Positions 12,001 through 19,200 of a DNA stretch of 64,000 bases are shown here, in pieces (position 1 is the first letter of the stretch; each line of letters starts with the position of its first letter). The position numbers were made by a program, and so were the translations under genes. Under the pieces are notes generated by a model. The model was not told the DNA's origin. It ran no database searches and saw nothing but the letters and a program-made list of their open reading frames with translations. Source of the DNA: Oegoconia quadripuncta (Eukaryota > Arthropoda > Insecta > Lepidoptera > Autostichidae); the NCBI GenBank assembly GCA_949316235.1, contig OX438759.1, forward strand, positions 11,321,618 through 11,385,617, in the 5' to 3' direction.

Positions 12001-12208
12001 TAACTGAGACTACTATAGCCTTGTCTGTAATAATCTAATAATCGGTTCTAACACTTCATTTTCCTTGTTTATTGTCAGTTACCGGCAGGTGGAAGACCCC
12101 GTGGATCACGAGATAGTGGGCACTTCCCCACGCATGGGGATCCAATTGGCGCTCCGCTCCGGCCCCGGAGGGAAAGTATCGCTCAACGACCCGATTTATG
12201 TCGCATAA
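80..12208 (+). CDS. mARC-A: mitochondrial amidoxime-reducing component (MOSC domain), 8 exons
   Basis: Coding exons are 80-92, 3282-3510, 4488-4632, 8118-8212, 8413-8521, 9031-9236, 9581-9649 and 12079-12208. All introns are GT-AG and phases agree at each junction, giving 331 aa. Seen: a very short start MSSQ, a membrane anchor near residues 6-25 (TVAAVTVVGVLGG), then basic YRRY. An N-terminal MOSC beta-barrel follows (VGTLKDLHIYPIKSC), then the MOSC core (NEASVADLNVRL, HFRPNFVL). Cys267 in PCVRCVMTT aligns with the Mo-ligand Cys273 of human mARC1, and the protein ends in LNDPIYVA. Family knowledge: mARC sits on the mitochondrial outer membrane and reduces N-hydroxylated compounds, with electrons from cytochrome b5 and its reductase. 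The gene is a tandem paralogue of the copy at 16281-25050. A LINE lies in intron 1, a SINE in intron 2 and a 2.1-kb transposon in each of introns 3 and 7. The first-exon call rests on phase and on its equal 13-bp length in the paralogue. Confidence 0.9.
677..1798 (-). mobile_element. 5'-truncated R1-clade non-LTR retrotransposon
   Basis: A poly(A) tail appears as a T-run at 676-694 and marks the 3' end, so the element runs on the - strand. A 13-bp target-site duplication (ATGTAGGCAACCC) flanks it at 663-675 and 1799-1811. The body is strikingly GC-rich against an AT-rich host. It lies in intron 1 of mARC-A. The intact target duplication and open reading frame suggest a fairly recent insertion, truncated at the 5' end as is usual for LINEs. 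Confidence 0.9.
1051..1800 (-). pseudogene. C-terminal fragment of an R1-clade reverse transcriptase ORF
   Basis: The open 249 codons hold the end of a LINE ORF2. Near residues 25-43 is GYRTISFEAACVMAGTPPW, the post-catalytic RT region typical of R1/TRAS-like elements. Near residues 149-166 is a CX2CX8HX4C zinc knuckle (CHHCGCYEDTAQH), followed by CPAW, also an R1-clade trait. The endonuclease and the catalytic RT core are missing because the element is 5' truncated. The apparent start codon is made by the target-site duplication and is not a true start. Confidence 0.85.
2002..2150. repeat. MITE family 1 (CCAGCC...CATGCT ends)
   Basis: About 150 bp beginning CCAGCCCCCGTAGCGTGAC. It has a core GAGTGGGATAG, then AGCAGGACAAATAT and ACATAAACGTTTATCGCG, and ends in a CATGCTA-like inverted terminus. 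The same core recurs at about 9401-9521, 18358-18510 and 33904-34021, so it is a dispersed non-autonomous family. It lies in intron 1 of mARC-A. Confidence 0.65.
2160..2600 (-). repeat. Dispersed lepidopteran repeat (GAACCTCCTCC / CCCGACGAAAA family)
   Basis: Contains GAGAACCTCCTCCTTTTTGAAG, two copies of a CTTAACCGATTTTCATCAAA-like unit, and a short hairpin ACACCCGTCGTTTTCGTCGGGGG at about 2524-2548. Related pieces occur near 12345-12410, 16870-16970, 24525-24720, 38385-38660 and 58075-58110. It is a non-coding, non-autonomous repeat. I could not settle its class. Confidence 0.5.
2715..2765 (-). repeat. 3' fragment of SINE family 2
   Basis: The complement of CACACAGCGCCATCTAGTTC here matches the 3' part of the SINE at 33499-33765 (GAACTAGATGGCGCTGTGTG). 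Only the tail is present. Confidence 0.5.
3594..3908 (+). repeat. SINE family 1, tRNA-derived (copy 1)
   Basis: Starts inside a tRNA-like head with a B box (GGGTTCGATCCCCAGCGGGG). It continues with AGTACTCGGTTT and TTGGTGGTAGGGCA, a body with CTGCCGCCAAGCAGC and TGTTCCGGTTGTCAGAGA, and ends GTGTGATTGAGGTCA...TGCATT plus an A-run. The same unit recurs at 27601-27912(-), 48064-48358(-), 51485-51797(-), 53349-53682(+) and, degenerate, 57275-57420(-). It lies in intron 2 of mARC-A. Confidence 0.85.
5539..5752. repeat. MITE family 2 (GGCCCGTATTAATAAA inverted repeats), diverged copy
   Basis: Left end GGCCCGTATTAATAAACC, right end TTTATTAATACGCGC, making terminal inverted repeats around about 214 bp. 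A shorter and cleaner copy is at 49225-49370. No coding capacity. It lies in intron 3 of mARC-A, upstream of the first large transposon. Confidence 0.65.
5944..8063 (+). mobile_element. Tc1/mariner-superfamily element A, copy 1 (2120 bp)
   Basis: Flanked by TA at 5942-5943 and 8064-8065. Termini are CAGGGCGTCCCAAAG and its complement. The terminal inverted repeats are long, about 268 bp (5944-6211 and 7796-8063), and differ at a few sites. One intact transposase gene lies inside. Two further copies of exactly the same length lie at 9747-11866 and 12433-14552. This copy is in intron 3 of mARC-A, in the gene's sense direction. Confidence 0.95.
6656..7717 (+). CDS. Transposase of element A (copy 1)
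   Basis: 353 aa, uninterrupted. The N-terminal region (about 1-60) resembles the helix-turn-helix domain seen in insect Tc3-like transposases (ISRSLRWYGVKYPDRQIPSR). A second HTH-like stretch is at about 87-115 (VSKSKIHRVLKKHGF). The acid triad is likely Asp156 in IIWTDESNF, Asp246 in QQDGAPAH and Asp287 in ARSPDLTPLDFFFWG. The last two are 41 positions apart, so the third acid is Asp as in mariners, not Glu as in Tc1. As read, its translation is identical to those at 10093-11154 and 12779-13840, so the enzyme is probably functional. The start follows a CGAACATGG context. Confidence 0.93.
   Translation: MAYQVSFDLMEAYFLNDKDISRSLRWYGVKYPDRQIPSRKVLKRLVNNLKTLGRFDKRPREPQQENHTINDEELGILIYFSAFPKASVREGEHEIGVSKSKIHRVLKKHGFKSYVEGRLVQKLLPGDTERRKNFCLDIQARLLEDPNFLDNIIWTDESNFSNNGMYNRNNNRIWSKENPLRVTETNNQVRFSLNCWCGLLKNRVFLIHFYQGTLNTEKYLGILQILRDKIRNHSAAEQENLIFQQDGAPAHNSRRAADFLNECFPTWIGTNGPIRWPARSPDLTPLDFFFWGYVKDMLYKKRYENVGELQTELCHITSSVHHKMIRKSTGSGLIKRLAICVRQEGSHFEHLIN
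8336..8412 (+). other. Intron 4 end of mARC-A; nothing else recognised
   Basis: This short stretch stays open upstream of exon 5 but reads through the acceptor TTGTTCACAG, so the added residues are intronic. Exon 5 starts at 8413. Confidence 0.6.
9401..9521. repeat. MITE family 1, copy 2 (partial)
   Basis: Shares GAGTGGGACAATTGTATATTTC, AGCAGGACAAATAT, ACATAAACGTTTATCGCG and an end CATGCTGCGGGGGCTG with the copies at 2002, 18358 and 33904. Its left end is abutted by a SINE-family-2-like head (GGTGTAGTGG at about 9379). It lies in intron 6 of mARC-A. Confidence 0.55.
9747..11866 (-). mobile_element. Tc1/mariner-superfamily element A, copy 2 (2120 bp)
   Basis: Same termini and length as copy 1 but opposite orientation. 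TA dinucleotides flank it at 9745-9746 and 11867-11868; the flank is a TATATA run on both sides. By eye the sequence matches copy 3 with a single difference (A versus G near 12727). It sits in intron 7 of mARC-A, antisense to the gene. Confidence 0.95.
10093..11154 (-). CDS. Transposase of element A (copy 2)
   Basis: 353 aa, the same protein residue for residue as copies 1 and 3: Asp156, Asp246 and Asp287 triad, and C-terminus SHFEHLIN. The frame is intact. It is antisense to mARC-A, inside its last intron, so expression must come from the element's own promoter or a neighbour's antisense transcription. Confidence 0.93.
   Translation of the reverse strand: MAYQVSFDLMEAYFLNDKDISRSLRWYGVKYPDRQIPSRKVLKRLVNNLKTLGRFDKRPREPQQENHTINDEELGILIYFSAFPKASVREGEHEIGVSKSKIHRVLKKHGFKSYVEGRLVQKLLPGDTERRKNFCLDIQARLLEDPNFLDNIIWTDESNFSNNGMYNRNNNRIWSKENPLRVTETNNQVRFSLNCWCGLLKNRVFLIHFYQGTLNTEKYLGILQILRDKIRNHSAAEQENLIFQQDGAPAHNSRRAADFLNECFPTWIGTNGPIRWPARSPDLTPLDFFFWGYVKDMLYKKRYENVGELQTELCHITSSVHHKMIRKSTGSGLIKRLAICVRQEGSHFEHLIN
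11881..11990 (+). repeat. Helitron-like 5' end fragment
   Basis: Begins TCTAATATTATAAATGCG, the usual 5' motif of short non-autonomous Helitron-type repeats in Lepidoptera. A related start (CTAATATTATAAATGCGG) is at 29621. No matching CTAG 3' end was found nearby, so this is probably a fragment. It lies directly beside copy 2 of element A. Confidence 0.45.
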
Positions 12209-12432
12209 ATTGTAAAAAGGGTGAGAGTAGTCTCTGAGTGGAAGTTGGGACCGTAGTTTCTGTAACACACAATGCAGTTCACAGTTTGTACAGTTGACTC
12301 CAAAAAAATATAATTGCTTGAAAGAAGAAAATGATGTTTCGTCTATTTTAATTCCCGACGAAAAATGACAGGTGTCTGTGTTTTACAGTTTGACGGCGTC
12401 GTGTCGTTGTGTGTGTGTGTGTTCAGTGTATA
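12209..12432. other. mARC-A 3' flank between stop codon and transposon copy 3
   Basis: Holds the start of the 3' UTR. I see no AATAAA or ATTAAA here. At 12345-12410 is a piece of the CCCGACGAAAAATGACAGG dispersed repeat, then a short (GT)n run to 12421. The true polyadenylation site may therefore lie inside or beyond the transposon that starts at 12433. Confidence 0.5.
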
Positions 12433-14552
12433 CAGGGCGTCCCAAAGTTATGGGACATGAAGGGGAAGTACCTTAAATATCGTAGATAGTGAATTTTGCT
12501 CAAAGAAGACTTTATGTTATTTTTAAAAGTTAGTAATTCTGCATTCATAGATTTTCTAAAAATTATTTGCTTCGGCTGGGAATCGAACCGACTCAAATGT
12601 GAAAAAAAAAACACCCTACTTTTATGATGCCAATCGAAAGAATAGCTAAAAAATAATAACTCTGCCTAAGTAACATAGTATTTTAAAAGAAAGGAACAAC
12701 GTGAAATTAATCATTTTAATCAAATAGAAAACATACATGAAACTGCCGTAGTCAATTAAGTAGGTATTTTTTTGTAAATTAATTAATTAAATGCTCAAAA
12801 TGTGATCCCTCTTGTCTTACGCAAATCGCCAATCTTTTAATGAGCCCGCTGCCTGTTGATTTTCTAATCATTTTATGGTGAACACTCGATGTGATATGGC
12901 ACAATTCTGTTTGCAACTCGCCTACGTTCTCGTATCGCTTTTTGTATAGCATATCTTTCACGTATCCCCAAAAGAAGAAATCTAATGGTGTGAGGTCCGG
13001 GGATCTGGCCGGCCATCTAATCGGTCCATTTGTACCAATCCATGTAGGAAAACATTCATTTAGAAAATCTGCTGCTCTCCGACTATTATGAGCCGGAGCT
13101 CCATCTTGTTGGAAAATTAAGTTTTCTTGCTCCGCCGCGGAATGGTTTCTTATCTTATCCCTTAAAATTTGAAGTATTCCTAAATACTTTTCTGTGTTCA
13201 AGGTTCCTTGGTAAAAATGGATTAAGAAAACCCGGTTTTTTAAAAGTCCGCACCAACAGTTGAGTGAAAAACGCACTTGGTTATTAGTTTCAGTCACTCG
13301 TAGGGGATTTTCTTTAGACCAAATACGATTATTGTTGCGGTTATACATACCGTTATTGCTAAAGTTAGATTCGTCTGTCCAAATAATATTATCCAAAAAA
13401 TTTGGATCTTCGAGCAATCGTGCCTGGATATCAAGACAGAAATTTTTTCTCCTTTCTGTATCGCCCGGAAGTAATTTTTGAACCAATCGTCCTTCAACAT
13501 AACTCTTAAAACCGTGTTTTTTTAATACACGGTGTATTTTACTTTTTGAAACTCCAATTTCATGTTCTCCTTCTCTCACCGATGCTTTCGGAAAAGCCGA
13601 AAAGTAAATTAAAATACCAAGTTCTTCGTCGTTGATCGTATGGTTTTCTTGCTGTGGTTCTCTTGGGCGTTTATCGAAACGTCCCAGAGTTTTCAAATTG
13701 TTCACAAGCCTTTTCAAAACTTTACGAGACGGTATTTGTCTATCAGGATATTTTACGCCATACCACCGCAAACTTCTAGAGATATCTTTATCGTTCAAAA
13801 AATATGCTTCCATTAGATCAAAACTTACTTGATATGCCATGTTCGCAATAAATTAACACAATAACACTTGTGTAAGTGAATTGAGACTAAACAGATCAAT
13901 ATCCGAAAAACAAACGCTCGCACATACTGTTCCATTTTCAAATTTAAGAACAACATTTAAAAATATCACTTCTTTTTAAAATATCTTAAAAAGTATGCAT
14001 TCAAACAAACGCTGTCATAAACTGTTCCATTTTCAAATTATAAATTATTTATTTTTGTTTTTAATTTGCCTTCTGTCTAGCTTACAGAGGACGTATTGAA
14101 ATACAAGTTTTATCATTTCATCTACACGTGCACTTATAATAAGGAAAACTATGTTAGTACCTATTTTATGAAGTGGGTACTTATTTACGAATAATCAATG
14201 CTATCTTTGGAATGATAATATCGCTACTTTTCGAACGTCGTCGGCAATAAATAACTTTCTTGAAATTTGACTCAATCATTTTATGTTGTTCCTTTCTTTT
14301 AAAATACTATGTTACTTAGGCAGAGTTATTATTTTTTAGCTATTCTTTCGATTGGCATCATAAAAGTAGGGTGTTTTTTTTTTCACATTTAAGTCGGTTC
14401 GATTCCCAGCCGAAGCAAGTAATTTTTAGAAAATCTATGAATGCAGAATTACTAACTTTTAAAAATAACATAAAGTCTTCTTTGAGCAAAATTCACTATC
14501 TACGATATTTAAGGTACTTCCCCTTCATGTCCCATAACTTTGGGACGCCCTG
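12433..14552 (-). mobile_element. Tc1/mariner-superfamily element A, copy 3 (2120 bp)
   Basis: Flanked by TA at 12431-12432 and 14553-14554, with the same termini as copies 1 and 2 and the same orientation as copy 2. It begins 225 bp beyond the mARC-A stop codon, so it probably lies in the 3' UTR or just past it. Confidence 0.95.
12779..13840 (-). CDS. Transposase of element A (copy 3)
   Basis: 353 aa, identical as read to the other two copies, with all three putative catalytic Asp residues. The open frame and intact inverted repeats mean this copy could be autonomous. Confidence 0.93.
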   Translation of the reverse strand: MAYQVSFDLMEAYFLNDKDISRSLRWYGVKYPDRQIPSRKVLKRLVNNLKTLGRFDKRPREPQQENHTINDEELGILIYFSAFPKASVREGEHEIGVSKSKIHRVLKKHGFKSYVEGRLVQKLLPGDTERRKNFCLDIQARLLEDPNFLDNIIWTDESNFSNNGMYNRNNNRIWSKENPLRVTETNNQVRFSLNCWCGLLKNRVFLIHFYQGTLNTEKYLGILQILRDKIRNHSAAEQENLIFQQDGAPAHNSRRAADFLNECFPTWIGTNGPIRWPARSPDLTPLDFFFWGYVKDMLYKKRYENVGELQTELCHITSSVHHKMIRKSTGSGLIKRLAICVRQEGSHFEHLIN

Positions 14553-16139
14553 TATAACAATTCGTAGTCCGATTTGAGTGCCGTTTTTTATTGTTTAAGA
14601 TTTACCTAGGATTATTGCTCGATCAATATCGGTTGAACTGTTTCGATGATATTTCGTTCCTCGGGGGTTTTCTAAATTTGAATATTTATGTTATTTTATT
14701 ATTGTTTGCTATTAAATCTTACTTGTTTAGATCACAATAATTACGTAAGAGTATTGTTTCCATTCGTTATATGGCACAACCCCACTTTCAAATCTTTAAT
14801 ATCTTTATTGTACACAAAATAAAATTGTTACAGAAATATGCATTGTATATAAAATGTACAAAGGCGAGCTTAACTCCGATAAAGTTTTCTACCAGTAAAC
14901 CTTAGATACATAGTGTTTATTAGATTGGGCAGAAAATAGTGTACACAACAATTGAAAAACTAAGCTAAACGAAATATTGCTTCAGCATGTATTGAGGTGC
15001 CGCTTCAGATTTTCTAAGAAAGCTGAAACATGGTAACTCGTTGCATGGAAACAATATTTTGTAACTTTCATGCATATCTTAAGATATCTTTGGAGTCGAC
15101 TGTAAAGAGGTCTTGCTCGGCCATATTAATATAGACAAGTGATTCTTGAAAAATAAATCCACTAAGTTAAAAGAAAATCTTTTTTCATTTCCAACCATTC
15201 GCCATAGTTAGGTAAGTTGAGTACTAGAAATAAATATCGGGCCAACAATAATTGGAACTCGGATCTATGGAATGCAAGTCTTCTTACTGACATTTGTGAG
15301 TTTTTAAAAAGGCCACCGCTAGACAAAAGAAAGATACCTACGATGCCATTAATAATTTTTATATAGGTCTATGTACGCTGCAATACAAGACAAAATGTTA
15401 TTGTACTGCACTTTCTAGTGCAATTTTTATGAAACAACTTGTACCTAATGGGTCCGATTACTTTAGTTGAGTTTCCGATTAGGTATAGGTGCTTACAAGG
15501 TGCTTCTAAATATTTGAACTCAAGTTTATTATTCTCAGTGCTCTTGTTGCAATGTCTAATAGTAAGGAAGTGAGAGCCTGGAGATCTGTAGCACAGGTTT
15601 GGACCTATTTCAGAATCCAGTCTCTTACACAGGAATTTGTTTTTGTATTTACTGGTTGGGTAAATATGTCAGACCAAACCAACAAACGTGAATAAAGCAG
15701 TGCATCAATGATAGTAACCTCGAACGAAAGGTACGGGTAGTAGGCATCAATTTATTAGTTTAGTTCTATTAATCCGCTTTCGACCGCCGCCGGCCGCCGC
15801 GTCGTCTCGGCACAGAATTACGTAATATGCATAGTGCGTCGGTTAACTAGCATGGACACGGCACCAATAACTACCAAATATTTCGATTTAGACAAATATC
15901 GTGCGCACTAAAGAACAAGATAACGTATTCACAATCTACGATAAATAAAAATACTGCGACGACGATGACGTCACTTTGAGATATTAGCACATGCGCTCAA
16001 AGAAAACCAAAACTTTTATCTGTTCAATGCACATTACGGGCAATACTAGCAAACACCACATGTTATTTGAACAAAATCGTCAATGTACCAGAAACGTATT
16101 TATGGATTACCGTCCCTGTCGTTACAAAAACGGTGCTTA
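14553..16139. other. Intergenic stretch between mARC-A and mARC-B
   Basis: No host gene seen. At about 14790-14905 the complement reads as a LINE 3' tail: ACTGGTAGAAAACTTTATCG, then CGCCTTTGTACA and GTACAATAAAGATATT. At 15777-15815 there is a CG-rich patch (GACCGCCGCCGGCCGCCGCG) that may belong to the mARC-B promoter region. The rest is AT-rich with no structure I can name. Confidence 0.5.
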
Positions 16140-16280
16140 AAAGTCAGGGGCACGCGAACGCACGAACGTTCGACTTGATGTCAATCAGTGTTATTATCGC
16201 GAGTTTCAGTGCCGGTAGTTTTCTGTGGAAGTGTTAGTAAGTCATAGGCGACTTTTAACTCGTTTTAACCTAAAAAAAAT
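16140..16280 (+). promoter_or_regulatory. Likely promoter and 5' UTR of mARC-B
   Basis: Two arthropod initiator-like TCAGT motifs lie at 16185-16189 and 16206-16210, about 70-95 bp upstream of the start codon, in a CG-containing stretch. No TATA box is evident at -30. This is inference from motif and position only. Confidence 0.3.
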
Positions 16281-19200
16281 ATGCCGAATCAAGGTAAGAA
16301 TTATGTTTTTTACGGCGTTTACCTGTTTTAGGAATTACTAAGGTTTACTTCTTATCAAAGTATGGACCGACCATCGACCAATACCACAGATTATCAAGAT
16401 AGTAGGGTAAGTACGGGGTTTTATGGTCTGTGGTAACTACCTGCTCCTGGAGAAGCTGATTAGCTGAAAGCTATACCTATAATCTGGAGATAATCTGTAA
16501 AATAACTTTTCCCTCTTGACCAGCCAGTAAACATACATATCATAATTAACGTCACGACCTTTATCTCAAATGGGGTTGTCAGAGATAGTTGTTAAATATA
16601 TTTGGCCTCTATTATTTATATGTATACATACCACTCAAGCGAGAGGTCAAAGATCAAGGGCAGTAAAAATGTCGAAAAACAATTGAATTTGGATGATCAT
16701 AGTATGCTCTTAACCTACCTAAAAATCAATGAGATTATTAAATAAGTATTATTCTAAGTGCGAAAGTGTGTAATGTTTGTCATTCTAACACGCCGCCCGC
16801 CGCCGCCGACGTAATTGAATTCATTTTTTCTTTATATCACTGGAAAAGAAACTAGACGATCTACCGTTTTAACCCCCGACGAAAAACGACAGGTGTTATG
16901 TGTTTGACGGCGTCGTGGGTACCTCAGTAATGCGTGATCCATTTTGAGTTCGGTTTTTTATATGAAAGACTAAACGTTACTACCTACTTGAAGTTTTGGA
17001 ATATAATAAACCCAAAAAAGTCAAACAATCGATGTTACAATACGTTTCCGTTTTCTACCTCCAGAGAGCATCAGGTGTCACATCCATCATAGGTACCTAG
17101 TCCTATGATATGCTCCTATATGTATATCTTTTTCGAAAAAGAATTTCGCAAATCGGGGTTAGAGGAAAGTAACCAAATATGGAATAGTATCCCTAATTTG
17201 GAATACCGGCATTTCGTGTAAACAAAGACTTCTAGACGTAATAATTAGTTATCGTTTATGGCTATCTATCCCTACACACGCGTACAGGATTCGACGTGTC
17301 AGTCCAGCGAGTGCCTTGCCCATGGTGAAACAGTTTTGTTTTGTTGCTGTCAGAAAACTTATTTAGGTACGTAAATATTAAGTATTTTTCGTAATATAAT
17401 AGCAAATATTATTATATTTATTGCCTCTATGTATTGATTGTGTAAATGTTTGTTTGATAGTTTTGAGGCATTTTATTGCAATATTTAATTGAAATTTAGA
17501 AATACGAACACAAGTTTAAATTATTTAGAAACCCCAAATATGGACAGTTCATGGGGTCCAAATATGGACTATCCCATTCAACTAAGTATTTTGATTTTTT
17601 ATATTTGATTTTGATATTTATTAGAATGGCGGCTATCAAAAGCAAAAGCAAAACGAAAAGAATGGAATACAGATTATATGGCAGAGGCTATAAAAATGGT
17701 TAAGAGATAAAAAAATGGGTTATATAAAAATCGAGATCTACTTGGTTTCGCTTATACCAGAAAAAGAAACTGCCTCCAGAAGAAGCTACAACCACTACAT
17801 TAGGAAGAAAAACTACTTTCTTATTATATTTGACTAATAAAGTTCATAGAGATACTCATTGAAGGTTGATTTTTGATAGTTTCTATAGTGATCCATATTT
17901 GGGGTACTTATTCCATTATTAGATACCTTTATGTTGATTTTGATTTTGAGAATTTACAGTACTTATAATTAATAAATATAAAACAAGACTGTGACTATTT
18001 AGAGCGCAAATATATGATTGTTTATAATTTCTAATAAAAGTTATTGATTTCTTTAATATGTTTTATTTGTGCCTAAAAAACAAAACGGTATTCCATATTT
18101 GGTTACTTTCCTCTACTCTCGGTGTAGGTATTTAGGGTAGATACCTACATTGACAATGGACAGTCAAGTGCGAGTAGTCAACAGCTTGCAAATATGTAGT
18201 TACCTATAAGATCTTAGTTGGGTACCTAACACCTAAATTAAGTTTGCTAGGAACTTGAATATTCATTAGAAATAATTGTTTGCGAATGTTTGTGGTAAAT
18301 CTTACTTCATGGCATCACAATTATACTTTCACGGGAAGTAACCATCAATAACCAGACTCAGCCTGCGTAACATGACATCGATTGTCGCGCGCGACGTAGG
18401 CGTGAAAGTGGGATAGTTATAATATCATCCAAGCGAATGAACACGATAAATATTACTCGATCTCGCGCTACATAAACGTTTATCGCGCCTCTCATGTTAC
18501 TAGTGCTGGATCTCAAAAAAATATATTGCATAAGAAGAACATAATACACATAAAGACCTTCGTCTCCAGCCAAATGAATTCTGTTATTTCGTCGTTTTAT
18601 AATGTAGGTTTTTATAATCATTTTTATGATTTTTGTTTTAAGTTTTTACCAGTTTTCACTTGATGTTCAACCAGCTCCTCCATTGACGGCGGCGATAACC
18701 GCAGTGGGTGTCCTCGGGGGCGCCTACTGCGCTTACCAGGCCTACCGCCGATATAACACGGTGAAGCTGCCCGAGGAGTGGCGCCAGGTCGGCACGCTCA
18801 AGGACCTCTACGTATACCCGATCAAATCGTGTGGCCCAGTGATCGTCAGTGAGGCAGAGTGCGCGATACTAGGTTTGAAGGATGACTGGCTTAGCGACAG
18901 GTGAGTTGGTAAGCAAGGATATGACGCCAACAATGATAGAGAAACTGTGAATGCCTGCTTCATATTCCATCAGGCTAGATTACCGACCTAGACCCCCTTC
19001 GTTATACTTAATAGTTCTGTAGGTAATAGAAGTTTGTCCAGCATGGCTCCTACAATCGCCAAAGTTAACGGGCCGAGAATAGAATTACCTAACGTAATTC
19101 ATTATGCTATTAAAACATGGTTGTACAAACTTAGCTTTACGATGGACAAACTTCTAATACTTACAGGACGAAGCTGGGCCTAGGCCTATACTCCTCTAGC

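Noticed and set aside
18626..18674. Extended N-terminus upstream of mARC-B exon 2 (MIFVLSFYQFSLDVQ)
   Set aside because: It reads through the acceptor CAACCAG. The 13-bp exon at 16281 joins in phase and matches mARC-A.
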